From Methylovorus glucosotrophus (GTDB lineage: Bacteria > Pseudomonadota > Gammaproteobacteria > Burkholderiales > Methylophilaceae), in the NCBI RefSeq assembly GCF_009858335.1, contig NZ_VMSE01000001.1:1240001-1304000 (forward strand): 64,000 nt of DNA, read 5' to 3'. Position numbers and translations under genes: made by a program. Positions 1-10,572 of this stretch are shown one piece after another (positions within the stretch are counted from its first letter, which is position 1; each line of letters opens with the position of its first letter). The notes beneath the pieces are model-generated. The model did not search any database. It was not told the origin of the DNA and saw only the letters and a program-made list of their open reading frames with translations.

Positions 1-7
1 GTTTAAC

Positions 8-1666
8 TTAAGCCTGAGTCAGGCTACTGCAGCCTACACGTAACCAGTCGTGACGTCCTTCCAGTACGGTTTCCAGCCGCTGGAAGGATTTTTCATTCAG
101 GCTGCGGATACGGTAGCTGACATCTGGCAGAAAGCGACTGCGTGGTACCAGTAGCGTGGGTTCGCCTGCCAGGCCTTCCTCAGGGGGCAGGTAGAGGCTG
201 GAAAATTCTGGCAGGCTCTCGGACAAGGCACCATTAGTGAGGACTGGGTTAGTCTCCTGCATATTGCTGAGTGCCACCCAGCGAGCATTGCGCGAGATAA
301 TCTCGACGCCAATATGTTTCTTGCCAGAAGCCAGCACGCTGACATTTTTGATAATGCCAATGATGCCGGCGTCTTTTTGATCCTCCATCAACAGGATCAC
401 GATCATCCCGGGTGACAGCGAGGTCTCGCTGTCTTTCTCCAGTGTTGCCCCATAGCCCCTGGGGCTCATGTCGGTCACCGTCCAGCGCAGGTTTTTCAGG
501 CTGGGCTCAGGCGCTGAAAACGTAGTGCTTCGTCTCACGCTGTGCTTGGTCAGCCGTTCCTCCAGTGGAGCGGCATTCTCGGTCAGGTAGGCGTTCTGCA
601 ATGCCAGCTTGTCGGCCCTGGTGCGCAGATGCATGCAGATGGCATCCAGCCCCAATATGACCCGGGTGCCCAGCAGGGTCGATTGACGCTCTTCCTTGCG
701 ACGCTGGCGGCGATAGCCATTTTTTGACCAGTCAAACTGAAGCTGCTGCAACAGAGAGCTCAAATGCGGATTGTTGGCAAACTCTGAAAGCCCGAGCTTG
801 CCCATGGCTTGCGGCAGACTCTGGCTATGGCTGAGCAATTCAATCCTCATCGACAGATCATCTGTGGACCAGTAGCGATACTCAGGAGAGGGCTCTAGCG
901 TGCGCATGCGGCGTGCACCGCGGTCTTTGCGCAAATCGATGAAATAAAAATGATGCTGTTCTTCGTAATGATCTACCACTTGTACATTACGCAGCAGTTT
1001 GGTCAGTAGTTGCCACGTCAGTTCAATTTGTATCCGGTTCATGCCAGATTGGTTGATGGAATCCAGCATGCATATCTGGGCAAACATGGTTGCCAGCGAT
1101 TTTTCCGGGCAATCTGCATAAATGGACAAGGGCGTGGATGTCAGCCCAAGACGCTCTGCCAGCCGGTAAACCTGAAACATTTGATGCCATGCAGCGGCAG
1201 GGACGGCCTGTTGCTGAAAGTAACGCAGTTTGATCATGCAGAGGCCGGCATGCAATGCACGGCCACACATCAAGCTGATCTGGTAGGGTGAGGATTCGGG
1301 TGGAGGGGTGTTGTTGGGCGGTAACTTGAGCTGCTGGAGTTCAATCTGCTGAACATAACTCAGGAAAATCTGGCGCTGATAATAATAGCCGCCTTCGGCA
1401 ATCCGGCTTTCCAGTTCAGGGCGCAGCTTGTCGAATCGCGCATACTGGTCCAGCAGTTTTTCCAGCCGCGGATGGTTGGCTTCATCAATATGCAGCAATG
1501 CCAGCTGTGCTGCCCGGTCTGTTTCGTTATATCCGGAAAGAAAACGCGTGCTGGCTTCCAGGGCGGCAATATCATCCAGCGCGTGCAGTTCGCTCAGAAA
1601 CTGACGATGCCCCGCGTCTGTAGTGGCTTCTTTTTTTGTGATCAGTCTTCGAATAATGGACTTCAT
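8..1666 (-). CDS. PilZ-domain-like protein, 552 aa
   Basis: Long complete frame with its stop at the left edge of the window. The first ~380 residues are not recognised and look largely helical. Residues ~385-475 read like a PilZ domain: an Arg pair (HSVRRS) is followed by a D-x-S-x-x-G element (DMSPRGYG) and a beta-rich stretch ending in HIGVEII. PilZ domains usually bind cyclic di-GMP through Arg residues plus D/NxSxxG, so a c-di-GMP effector role is an inference. No signal peptide or membrane segment is visible. It is divergent from gltX, with about 270 bp between them. Window-internal c-di-GMP turnover could come from the GGDEF-EAL protein at 28077-30809. The domain call is fairly good; the function is unknown. 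Confidence 0.7.
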   Translation of the reverse strand: MKSIIRRLITKKEATTDAGHRQFLSELHALDDIAALEASTRFLSGYNETDRAAQLALLHIDEANHPRLEKLLDQYARFDKLRPELESRIAEGGYYYQRQIFLSYVQQIELQQLKLPPNNTPPPESSPYQISLMCGRALHAGLCMIKLRYFQQQAVPAAAWHQMFQVYRLAERLGLTSTPLSIYADCPEKSLATMFAQICMLDSINQSGMNRIQIELTWQLLTKLLRNVQVVDHYEEQHHFYFIDLRKDRGARRMRTLEPSPEYRYWSTDDLSMRIELLSHSQSLPQAMGKLGLSEFANNPHLSSLLQQLQFDWSKNGYRRQRRKEERQSTLLGTRVILGLDAICMHLRTRADKLALQNAYLTENAAPLEERLTKHSVRRSTTFSAPEPSLKNLRWTVTDMSPRGYGATLEKDSETSLSPGMIVILLMEDQKDAGIIGIIKNVSVLASGKKHIGVEIISRNARWVALSNMQETNPVLTNGALSESLPEFSSLYLPPEEGLAGEPTLLVPRSRFLPDVSYRIRSLNEKSFQRLETVLEGRHDWLRVGCSSLTQA

Positions 1667-1940
1667 TCACTGTGCCTACCCTGAGTTATAGCCGCCCAAT
1701 ATGGATTTTTTATGCCATTCGGGTTTTATTGTAGCCACAATTGCACTCAAATAATACCAAGGCGAGATTTATTTGCGGCGCTTGTGCCGAGGGAATGGAA
1801 ATGTCGCTATTCAAGGATCTAAGTCCTTGCCTTATCTTGCTAATCAAGGCGGAATATTAGCCTCTGCCAAGTACATATAAGGGGAATTGAAAAGGTCAGG
1901 CATGATAAAATCGCTCTTTTCATTTGATTGATCGTTTTCC

Positions 1941-3350
1941 ATGACAGTACGTACCCGTTTCGCTCCCAGTCCTACCGGTTTTCTGCATATCGGCGGTGCC
2001 CGTACCGCCTTGTTTTCGTGGGCATATGCCCGCAAGCATGGCGGCAGTTTTATCCTCCGGATTGAAGACACCGATGTGGCTCGTTCAACCCCGGAAGCCG
2101 TGCAAGCCATTCTGGATGGCATGACCTGGCTGGGACTGAGCTGGGATGAAGGTCCGTTCTACCAGATGCAACGTATGGACCGCTACAAGGAAGTGATTCA
2201 GCAGTTGCTGGATAGCGGCGACGCGTATTACTGCTATTGCAGCAAGGAAGAGCTGGATGCATTGCGTGAGCAACAGATGCAGCAGGGTATCAAGCCTCGC
2301 TACGATGGCCGCTGGCGTCCTGAAGCGGGCAAGGTCTTGCCTGAGCCTCCTGCAGGCGTGCCGCCTGTCGTGCGTTTCAAAAATCCGCAAACAGGCGCTG
2401 TGGTCTGGAATGATCTGGTCAAGGGCGAGATCCGTATTTCCAATGAAGAACTGGATGACTTGATCATTGCCCGCGCTGACGGTACCCCGACCTATAACTT
2501 CTGTGTGGTGGTGGACGACTGGGAGATGGGCATTACCCAGGTGATTCGTGGCGATGACCATGTCAACAATACGCCACGCCAGATCAATATGCTGCAGGCC
2601 CTGGGCGCGCAGATTCCCCAATATGCCCACTTGTCGATGATTCTGGGCGACGATGGACAAAAATTGTCCAAACGCCATGGGGCAGTCAGTGTCATGCAGT
2701 ACCATGAAGATGGGTATTTGCCTGAGGCGGTCTTGAACTATCTGGCCCGTTTGGGCTGGTCGCACGGCGATGATGAAGTATTCAGCATGGAGCAGTTTTG
2801 TGCATGGTTTGACCTTGACCACATCACGCCATCTGCCGCCCAGTTCAATACGGAAAAGCTTAACTGGCTGAATGCGCATTACATCAAGCAGGCGGATATC
2901 AGCTCGCTCGCGACCGACATTCAACAGCGCCTGACAGCGCTGGGCGTTGATACGGTAAACGGACCTGACCTGGCAGGGGTTATCGCCTTGTACCGTGAGC
3001 GCAGCAATACGCTGAATGACCTCGCAAGCAGCATTGCCTATTTTTACCGCAAGCCTGAGACGGATGCGGCAGCGGCTGAAAAGCATTTAACAGTTGATGT
3101 GTTGCCTGTGCTCGCCGGCATGGCAGCAAAGCTTGAGAATATTGCGTGGACCACGGAAAGTATTCATGACGTGATTCAGGCGACGGTATCGGACAACGGC
3201 CTCAAGTTTCCCAAGATTGCCATGCCTTTGCGGGTGATGGTAACCGGAGGGGCACAGTCGCCAAGTATCGATGCTGTCATGGCGCTGCTGGGTAAGGATG
3301 AAACACTGTCCCGTATCCGGGAAAGTCTCACCACAAGCGGCAAATTTTAA
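1941..3350 (+). CDS. gltX: Glutamyl-tRNA synthetase
   Basis: Class I aminoacyl-tRNA synthetase that charges tRNA-Glu in the cytoplasm. The N-terminus carries the HIGH-type signature ([11 protein letters not shown], His16-Gly19), and a KMSKS-type loop KLSKRHG lies near residues 241-247. Both belong to the ATP-binding Rossmann catalytic core. At 469 aa it has the usual bacterial GltX length, with an intact helical anticodon-binding C-terminus. The start ATG opens directly into the conserved [12 protein letters not shown] block, so it is well supported. The gene stands alone, about 240 bp upstream of hfq. Nothing suggests the non-discriminating GluQ or YadB short forms, since the anticodon domain is present. 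Confidence 0.97.
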   Translation: MTVRTRFAPSPTGFLHIGGARTALFSWAYARKHGGSFILRIEDTDVARSTPEAVQAILDGMTWLGLSWDEGPFYQMQRMDRYKEVIQQLLDSGDAYYCYCSKEELDALREQQMQQGIKPRYDGRWRPEAGKVLPEPPAGVPPVVRFKNPQTGAVVWNDLVKGEIRISNEELDDLIIARADGTPTYNFCVVVDDWEMGITQVIRGDDHVNNTPRQINMLQALGAQIPQYAHLSMILGDDGQKLSKRHGAVSVMQYHEDGYLPEAVLNYLARLGWSHGDDEVFSMEQFCAWFDLDHITPSAAQFNTEKLNWLNAHYIKQADISSLATDIQQRLTALGVDTVNGPDLAGVIALYRERSNTLNDLASSIAYFYRKPETDAAAAEKHLTVDVLPVLAGMAAKLENIAWTTESIHDVIQATVSDNGLKFPKIAMPLRVMVTGGAQSPSIDAVMALLGKDETLSRIRESLTTSGKF

Positions 3351-3367
3351 ATTTTTGAGAACAATTT

Positions 3368-3382
3368 GACTGCCTCGCAGTC
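3368..3382. repeat. Short inverted repeat after gltX
   Basis: GACTGC-CTC-GCAGTC forms a perfect 6-bp hairpin 17 bases after the gltX stop. No T-run follows, so it is not a standard intrinsic terminator. It could be an mRNA 3' end stabiliser or a weak pause site. The rest of 3383-3587 holds no gene. Confidence 0.4.
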
Positions 3383-3587
3383 GTAAGGCCATGGTCGGCA
3401 AAGTAGATAAAGTTTAGCGAATTTTCTACAGCCTACTTGTAGGTGTGAAAAACATCCCCAACTAGACATACGGGAATCTGGAATTCATCCCAGCTTTCAC
3501 TAGATTAGCTAATTTTTTTCACGTAGAGTTTGCTTGAATAATTAAACTCCCGCCGACTACAAAATTAAAAGGAAAAGGAGCAAAAAA

Positions 3588-3830
3588 ATGAACGCTAAAG
3601 GGCAAATGCTACAAGATCCATTCTTGAATACCTTGCGCAAGGAACATGTGCCTGTCTCGATTTATCTGGTTAACGGCATCAAGCTGCAAGGCCAGGTAGA
3701 CTCATTTGATCAGTATGTCATCCTGCTCAAAAACACAGTGACCCAGATGGTATACAAACACGCCATCTCGACTATTGTTCCCGCCCGCGCAGTCAGCATT
3801 CCATCAGCCCACGCTACTCCCGCCGAGTAA
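3588..3830 (+). CDS. hfq: RNA chaperone Hfq
   Basis: 80-aa Sm-like protein that forms a hexameric ring and pairs small RNAs with mRNAs. The proximal-face residues are present: Gln9 in MLQDPFLN and the YKH motif at 56-58 (VYKHAIST), with a short C-terminal tail typical of betaproteobacteria. A strong purine-rich ribosome site (AAAGGAAAAGGAGC) lies just before the ATG. It is followed 24 bp later by hflX, the conserved hfq-hflX order, so co-transcription is likely. Confidence 0.97.
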   Translation: MNAKGQMLQDPFLNTLRKEHVPVSIYLVNGIKLQGQVDSFDQYVILLKNTVTQMVYKHAISTIVPARAVSIPSAHATPAE

Positions 3831-3854
3831 CAGGAAGCGCAGTGACCTTTAGCA

Positions 3855-4994
3855 ATGTTTGATCGCCCCAGCGGCGGAGATGCCGCAGTTCTCGTCAGTG
3901 TTGATTTTGGCGATTCAGGATATGAAGAAAGTTTGCAGGAACTAAGGCAGCTTGCCATCAGTGCTGGCATGGAAATCCGGGCCACCATTGAAGGCAAGCG
4001 TCCCAAGCCGGATGCCAAGTATTTCGTTGGGTCTGGCAAGGCAGACGAACTTGCTGAATCCCTGAAATCACATGAGGCACAGGTAGCCGTCTTCAACCAC
4101 GACTTGAGTCCATCCCAGCAACGCAATCTTGAACGCTTGCTCGAAAGCCGGGTAGTGGATCGCACTGGCTTGATTCTGGATATTTTTGCCCAGCGCGCCC
4201 AAAGCCATGAAGGTAAGCTGCAAGTCGAGCTTGCCCAGCTCGAGCATTTATCCACCCGCCTTGTGCGTGGCTGGACACACTTGGAGCGCCAAAAAGGCGG
4301 TATCGGTGTGCGCGGCGGTCCAGGGGAAACGCAACTTGAACTGGACAGGCGCATGTTGCGCATACGCGTGAAGCAATTGCGCGAAAAGCTTGCCAAGCTG
4401 AAGCAGCAGCGCGGTATGCAACGCCGCTCGCGCAAGCGCTCGCTGGTCATGTCAGTTTCCCTGGTTGGGTATACCAATGCGGGCAAATCCACCTTGTTCA
4501 ATCGGCTCACGCAATCTGGTGTGTATGCAGCAGATCAATTGTTTGCCACGCTGGATACCACCTCGCGCAAGCTATACATTCCTGATGGCGGTCCGGTGGT
4601 GCTTTCGGATACCGTAGGGTTTATCAAACACTTGCCGCATGCCCTGGTGGAAGCGTTTGGTGCCACCCTGGAAGAAGCAGTGCAGGCGGATTTGCTTCTG
4701 CATGTGGTTGATGCTGCAAGTCCGGTGCGAGATGACCAGATTGCGCAAGTGAATAAGGTGCTGGAAGAAATTGGTGCCGAGCATGTACACCAGGTGCTGG
4801 TGGTGAATCAGATTGACCGGGCAGGGCTGGAGCCGGGATTGGAGCGGGATGAGTATGGTAGAATTTGCCGCATTCGTATTTCTGCCAAGACCGGTGAAGG
4901 ACTGGAACTGGTACGCCAGTGTTTGCGCGAACATCAGCAAATGCTGTTTGCGCATCAGCTGGAAACCAGCTCGCCGGATGTAGTCCCCACATAA
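3855..4994 (+). CDS. hflX: GTPase HflX (ribosome-associated)
   Basis: 379-aa OBG-HflX family GTPase, known in E. coli as a ribosome-splitting factor under heat stress. The N-terminal HflX domain contains the conserved stretch around RPKPDAKYFVGSGKADEL. A glycine-rich linker (GGIGVRGGPGETQLE) follows, and then the G domain with the P-loop GYTNAGKST near residue 205, DTVGFI as G3 and NQID as G4. It is slightly shorter than the E. coli protein at its C-terminus. It lies between hfq and hflK with short spacers and is likely part of one operon. An ATG start is used, with AGGAAGCGCAGTG upstream as a modest ribosome site. Confidence 0.95.
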   Translation: MFDRPSGGDAAVLVSVDFGDSGYEESLQELRQLAISAGMEIRATIEGKRPKPDAKYFVGSGKADELAESLKSHEAQVAVFNHDLSPSQQRNLERLLESRVVDRTGLILDIFAQRAQSHEGKLQVELAQLEHLSTRLVRGWTHLERQKGGIGVRGGPGETQLELDRRMLRIRVKQLREKLAKLKQQRGMQRRSRKRSLVMSVSLVGYTNAGKSTLFNRLTQSGVYAADQLFATLDTTSRKLYIPDGGPVVLSDTVGFIKHLPHALVEAFGATLEEAVQADLLLHVVDAASPVRDDQIAQVNKVLEEIGAEHVHQVLVVNQIDRAGLEPGLERDEYGRICRIRISAKTGEGLELVRQCLREHQQMLFAHQLETSSPDVVPT

Positions 4995-5020
4995 ACGATT
5001 TTTTGATTTCGGAGTAACTC

Positions 5021-6205
5021 ATGGCTAACGATCCCGGTTGGGGCAACCGCAATAATGACGGCCCGCCCGATTTGGACGAGGTATTGCGCCAGTTCAGCCG
5101 CAAGCTGAACGGCCTGTTTGGCAGATCCCCCAAGGGCGGTCAGTCGCCACAATCCGAAGGCAGTGGTATTCCTGTGCTACCTATCGTGGGCTTGATTGCC
5201 GTGATCTGGTTTGCCACCGGCTTTTATATCGTCGACCAAGGCTCGCGCGGCGTGGTATTGCGCTTCGGCAAACATGTGGAAACCACCTTGCCCGGCCCGC
5301 GCTGGCACATGCCTTACCCGGTTGAAAGTGTGGACGTCATCAACATGGAGCAGGTGCGCACCATTGAGGTGGGTTACCGTTCCGCTGAAGGTGGTTCAGG
5401 CCGCAGCAAGGAATTGCGCGAATCTCTGATGCTGACCGATGACGAGAACATTATTGATCTGCAGTTTGCCGTGCAGTACAACCTGAAGAATGTGGAAGAG
5501 GCGCTGTTCAATAACCGTTCTGCGGAAGAGTCCGTGCGCGGCATTGCCGAGACTGCGATTCGTGAAATCGTCGGCAAGAGCAAAATGGACTTTGCCTTGT
5601 ACGAAGGCCGCGAAGAAGTGGCTGTTGAAGCCAAGAAGCTGATGCAGGAAATCCTGGATCGCTACAACACTGGTATCAATGTCGTGAATGTCACCATGCA
5701 GAACGCGCAACCTCCCGAGCAGGTGCAGGCTGCGTTTGATGATGCAGTGAAAGCTGGCCAGGATCTGGAACGTCAGAAAAATGAAGGTCAGGCGTATGCC
5801 AACGACATCATTCCAAAAGCGCGTGGTACGGCATCACGTCTTTTGGAAGAGGCGGCTGGTTACAAGCTGCGTGTTGAGAACGAAGCGCAAGGTAATGCCA
5901 GCCGGTTTGAGCAGGTATTAACCCAGTATCAACGAGCCCCTGAAGTGACACGCCAGCGTCTTTATCTGGATGCCCAGGAGCAGATTCTCTCTAATGTGAG
6001 CAAGGTGGTTGTTGATCAAAAGGGCGGTAACAGCCTGCTGTACCTGCCATTGGACAAGCTTCTTGCCAACACAGGGGGCACGCCGCCAGCGGCGCCATCC
6101 TTGAATGCGCCAACGACAACACCAGCCAGCACCTTGCCTGAAATTGACCTGAATAATCTGCGTTCACGCGACAGCTTCCGTAGTCGTGATCGTGAAAGCC
6201 GATAA
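5021..6205 (+). CDS. hflK: FtsH protease modulator HflK
   Basis: 394-aa SPFH/band-7 membrane protein that, with HflC, forms a large periplasm-facing cage around the FtsH protease. The N-terminus is a Gly/Asn/Pro-rich cytoplasmic tail (WGNRNNDGPPDLDEV). One membrane segment lies at ~52-70 (IPVLPIVGLIAVIWFATGFY), followed by the SPFH domain (GSRGVVLRFGKHVETTLPGP) and a long Ala/Glu-rich helix. The C-terminus is Thr/Pro-rich, then Arg/Ser-rich. It is followed 15 bp later by hflC, as in most proteobacteria. Confidence 0.95.
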   Translation: MANDPGWGNRNNDGPPDLDEVLRQFSRKLNGLFGRSPKGGQSPQSEGSGIPVLPIVGLIAVIWFATGFYIVDQGSRGVVLRFGKHVETTLPGPRWHMPYPVESVDVINMEQVRTIEVGYRSAEGGSGRSKELRESLMLTDDENIIDLQFAVQYNLKNVEEALFNNRSAEESVRGIAETAIREIVGKSKMDFALYEGREEVAVEAKKLMQEILDRYNTGINVVNVTMQNAQPPEQVQAAFDDAVKAGQDLERQKNEGQAYANDIIPKARGTASRLLEEAAGYKLRVENEAQGNASRFEQVLTQYQRAPEVTRQRLYLDAQEQILSNVSKVVVDQKGGNSLLYLPLDKLLANTGGTPPAAPSLNAPTTTPASTLPEIDLNNLRSRDSFRSRDRESR

Positions 6206-6220
6206 GGGGCGTCGAACAAC

Positions 6221-7093
6221 ATGAAAAACTTAAGCACAGTGTTAATCGGTCTTATCGCAGCCTTGCTGTTGATCAGCCTCTCCGCGTTTACGGTAGATCA
6301 GCGTGAGTACGCGCTGGTATTCCGTCTGGGTGAAATCGTGTCGGTCAAAAAAGAGCCTGGTCTCTATTTCAAGATGCCCTTTGTTGAAAATGTACGGTAC
6401 TTCGACAAGCGTATCCTGACCCTTAACTGGGTGGAGCCGGACCGCTTTCTGACCAGCGAAAAGAAGAATGTGCTCGTAGACTCTTTCGTCAAATGGCGCA
6501 TTGTTGACCCTGCCAAATACTACGTATCGGTGAAAGGGGATGAGCTGCAGGCCGAGCGTCGTCTCTCGCAGACAGTGAATGATGGTTTGCGTGCCGAGTT
6601 TGGTAAACGCACGATACACGATGTTGTTTCCGGTGAGCGTGGGCAGATCATGGAAATCCTGCGTCAGCGTGCAGATCGCGATGCCAAGGAATACGGCATT
6701 CAGGTGCTGGATGTGCGTTTGCGCCGTGTAGACCTGCCTCAGGAAGTCAGCGAGTCTGTTTATCAGCGTATGGAAGCAGAACGTAAGCGCGTAGCTAACG
6801 AATTGCGCTCACAAGGTGCCGGGGCTGCCGAGAAAATCCGCGCCGATGCTGACCGTCAGCGTGAGGTCATCATTGCTGAGGCTTTCCGTGAGGCACAACG
6901 CATCAAGGGTGAAGGTGATGCCAAAGCTTCGGAAATCTACTCGCAGGCTTATGGCAAGAATCCGGAGTTCTATGCGTTTTACCGCAGCCTGGATGCCTAC
7001 CGCAATAGCTTCAAGAGCAAGAACGATGTCATGGTCCTGGAACCAGACTCTGACTTCTTCAAGTACCTGCGCAGTCCTTCTCCCCGGAAATAA
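6221..7093 (+). CDS. hflC: FtsH protease modulator HflC
   Basis: 290-aa partner of HflK. An N-terminal membrane anchor (residues ~5-25) is followed by an SPFH domain (DQREYALVFRLGEIV) and a C-terminal helical coil with repeated Ala/Glu/Arg (RADADRQREVIIAEAFREAQRI). The length matches the family. The start ATG has a GGGGCG-containing ribosome site in the short gap after hflK. It is followed within 4 bases by the DUF2065 gene. Confidence 0.95.
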   Translation: MKNLSTVLIGLIAALLLISLSAFTVDQREYALVFRLGEIVSVKKEPGLYFKMPFVENVRYFDKRILTLNWVEPDRFLTSEKKNVLVDSFVKWRIVDPAKYYVSVKGDELQAERRLSQTVNDGLRAEFGKRTIHDVVSGERGQIMEILRQRADRDAKEYGIQVLDVRLRRVDLPQEVSESVYQRMEAERKRVANELRSQGAGAAEKIRADADRQREVIIAEAFREAQRIKGEGDAKASEIYSQAYGKNPEFYAFYRSLDAYRNSFKSKNDVMVLEPDSDFFKYLRSPSPRK

Positions 7094-7096
7094 GGC

Positions 7097-7285
7097 TTGA
7101 ACTCAACCTTGTTAACTGCGCTGGGCCTCATGCTGGTGCTGGAAGGGGTTCTGCCCCTGCTGGCCCCGCAAGCCTGGCGCGATACCTTCAAGCGCATGGT
7201 GGAGTTGAAAGACGGCCAGCTACGGTTTGTTGGCCTTGTCTCCATGAGTGTCGGCCTGTTGCTGTTGTTGTTTTTCAAGAATTAA
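7097..7285 (+). CDS. DUF2065 small membrane protein (YjeT-like)
   Basis: 62-aa protein with two hydrophobic segments (TALGLMLVLEGVLPLLAP and FVGLVSMSVGLLLLLFF) and a short polar loop. It matches the YjeT/DUF2065 family that sits between hflC and purA in many proteobacteria. A TTG start is used, 3 bases after the hflC stop, with GGAAATAAGG as the likely ribosome site inside the hflC end. The function of the family is not known. The position points to a link with the HflKC membrane complex, but that is only inference. Confidence 0.88.
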   Translation: MNSTLLTALGLMLVLEGVLPLLAPQAWRDTFKRMVELKDGQLRFVGLVSMSVGLLLLLFFKN

Positions 7286-7352
7286 CGCCCAGACCTGCAA
7301 AGGTGGAGGCACCGTTTTCCCTTCATTAGAAGCTCTGGTCGTGCGCCCGAGT

Positions 7353-7381
7353 TTCGCAAGCAGCCGCGAGTGGTTTACAAT
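7353..7381 (+). promoter_or_regulatory. Possible sigma-70 promoter of hisZ
   Basis: TTCGCA at 7353-7358 and TACAAT at 7376-7381 are separated by 17 bases, about 90 bp before hisZ. The -35 match is only partial. The call rests on hexamers and spacing alone. Confidence 0.35.
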
Positions 7382-7471
7382 ATAGGCCTTCCTGTTGCGG
7401 GTATGGTCGTCCCACCACTCCAGTCACAGCATGTAATGTCCGTTAACACGCCTCAACACTAAAGAATCATT

Positions 7472-8632
7472 ATGCGTAACTGGCTTTTACCAGAATACAT
7501 AGAAGATGTGCTGCCTGCAGAAGCAGCGCGCATGGAGCATTTGCGTCGGCAATTGCTGGATCTGTTTGCCGTGCACGGTTACCAGTTTGTGATTCCTCCT
7601 TTGCTGGAATATCTGGAGTCGCTGATTACCGGCGTAGGGCATGATCTGGATCTTGCGACCTTCAAGGTCGTGGATCAGCTGACCGGGCGCCTGATGGGTG
7701 TGCGTGCCGATACCACGCCGCAAGCAGCGCGCATTGATGCACACATGCTGAATAATCAGGGTGTGTCGCGCCTGTGCTACGCCGGCAGTGTGCTACGTAC
7801 TACCCCCAGCGGCCTGGCCCAAACCCGGGAGCCTTTGCAGCTGGGCGCCGAGCTGTTTGGTCACGCCGGGGTGGAAAGCGATATTGAAGTGCAACGCCTG
7901 ATGGTGAAAGCCTTGAAGCTGGCTGGCGTGACGCAGTTGCACCTGGACTTCAGCCATGTGGGTATTTTCCGGCACCTGGTGCGACAGGCAGGCGTTAATT
8001 CCGAGCTTGAGCAGGCCTTGTATGCGGCCTTGCAGAGCAAGGATCAGGCAGAGGTGCGAAATCTGACAGCGGGCCTTGACGCTACAACTTCTGCCGCCCT
8101 GTGCGTGCTGACTGAGCTGAATGGTGGCGCAGACGTTCTGGAACGTGCTGCGCAGGTCTTGCCAGCGACATCCGCGATTGCAGCGGCGCTGGCCGATTTG
8201 CGACAGGTTGCTCAGCAATTGCAGGATCTGGACGTCAATGTCTGCTTTGATCTTGCCGAATTACGCGGCTATCACTATCACAGTGGCATGGTCTTCGCGG
8301 CCTATGCCCAGGGCTACGCTGGCCCATTGGCGCTGGGTGGTCGTTATGATGAAGTAGGCTCTGCCTTTGGCCGCGCTCGGCCTGCCACCGGCTTCAGTCT
8401 GGATCTGCGTGGTCTGGTCACGGCATTGCCACCCGCTGGAATCGCACAGGCCATTTTTGCACCGTACGATCATGATCCTGCGCTTACTGCAAAAGTGGAT
8501 GCCTTGCGCGCAGAAGGGCAGATCGTCATCCAGGAGTTGCCTGGACACGAGTCTCATCGAAATGAATTGCAATGTGACCGTCAGCTGGTAAAGCAGGGCG
8601 ATCACTGGGAAGTGCAGGCCATGCCGTCTTGA
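7472..8632 (+). CDS. hisZ: ATP phosphoribosyltransferase regulatory subunit HisZ
   Basis: 386-aa paralogue of histidyl-tRNA synthetase that lacks aminoacylation activity and forms a hetero-octamer with the short form of HisG, providing histidine feedback. HisRS-like class II motifs are visible (MGVRADTTPQAARIDA as motif 2, LALGGRYDEVGSAFGRARPATGFSLDL as motif 3). The C-terminal anticodon-binding domain is missing, which fits HisZ rather than HisS. No hisG is in this window. The position before purA is usual in betaproteobacteria. Confidence 0.93.
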   Translation: MRNWLLPEYIEDVLPAEAARMEHLRRQLLDLFAVHGYQFVIPPLLEYLESLITGVGHDLDLATFKVVDQLTGRLMGVRADTTPQAARIDAHMLNNQGVSRLCYAGSVLRTTPSGLAQTREPLQLGAELFGHAGVESDIEVQRLMVKALKLAGVTQLHLDFSHVGIFRHLVRQAGVNSELEQALYAALQSKDQAEVRNLTAGLDATTSAALCVLTELNGGADVLERAAQVLPATSAIAAALADLRQVAQQLQDLDVNVCFDLAELRGYHYHSGMVFAAYAQGYAGPLALGGRYDEVGSAFGRARPATGFSLDLRGLVTALPPAGIAQAIFAPYDHDPALTAKVDALRAEGQIVIQELPGHESHRNELQCDRQLVKQGDHWEVQAMPS

Positions 8633-8683
8633 TTTCCTGGGCCAGTTGGCTGAGGGTGGCATGGAATGAATCTTAAAATTTAA

Positions 8684-10021
<1,338 letters not shown>

Positions 10022-10023
10022 GC

Positions 10024-10572
10024 TTGAAACCCATTCACGAGCAGCGCCTGGCGTGGGCCATTACCGGTTCCGGGCATTATCTGCGCGAGTGCATTGATAT
10101 CCTCAATACGCTGGATCAGGTGGATTTGTTCCTGAGCAAGGCGGCAGCAGAGATATTGAAGCAATACGGTTACGAGCATAATGTGGGGCGTGTGTATCAG
10201 GATAAAACGGCCAGCTCGGTGCCGGTCGAACTGTTCTACCATGGCGCATACCACACGGTCGTTGTTGCGCCGGCGACTTCCAACACCGTGGCGAAAATGG
10301 TGTATGGCATTTCGGATAATCTGGTCACCAATATTTTCGCGCAGGCGGGCAAGTGCCGGGTGCCAAGTATTGTGTTTGCCTGCGATACTGCGCCGGAGCT
10401 GGAGTCTGAAGCCCCGCGTGAGCATATGGTCAAGGTGTATCCACGCCGTATCGACCTCGAAAACATGGAAAAGCTGAAGACCTTTGACGACACCACAGTG
10501 GCGGGCGATATTCCCCAGTTGCAAGCAGCAATCCAGACGCGGTTGGCATGGCTGAGAGACTCCTCTTCCTGA
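10024..10572 (+). CDS. dmrB: Dihydromethanopterin reductase-type flavoprotein (DmrB/AfpA-like)
   Basis: 182-aa flavoprotein of the DmrB/archaeal flavoprotein family, which reduces dihydromethanopterin to tetrahydromethanopterin in several proteobacteria. The Rossmann-like start WAITGSGHYLRE and the FMN-loop stretch APATSNTVAKMVYGISDNLVTN are clear, followed by the conserved VYPRRIDLENMEKL. Start choice: TTG at 10024 follows a perfect GGAGG with 6-base spacing, 2 bases after the purA stop. A longer frame open from 9940 would run into purA without a ribosome site. Its end overlaps the next gene by 25 bases. This strongly suggests translation coupled to purA and to the cofactor genes downstream. 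The family call is good; the exact substrate is inferred. Confidence 0.82.
   Translation: MKPIHEQRLAWAITGSGHYLRECIDILNTLDQVDLFLSKAAAEILKQYGYEHNVGRVYQDKTASSVPVELFYHGAYHTVVVAPATSNTVAKMVYGISDNLVTNIFAQAGKCRVPSIVFACDTAPELESEAPREHMVKVYPRRIDLENMEKLKTFDDTTVAGDIPQLQAAIQTRLAWLRDSSS

Noticed and set aside
2085..3086. 333-residue open frame antisense to gltX
   Set aside because: Shadow of gltX; His/Arg/Leu-rich without domains.
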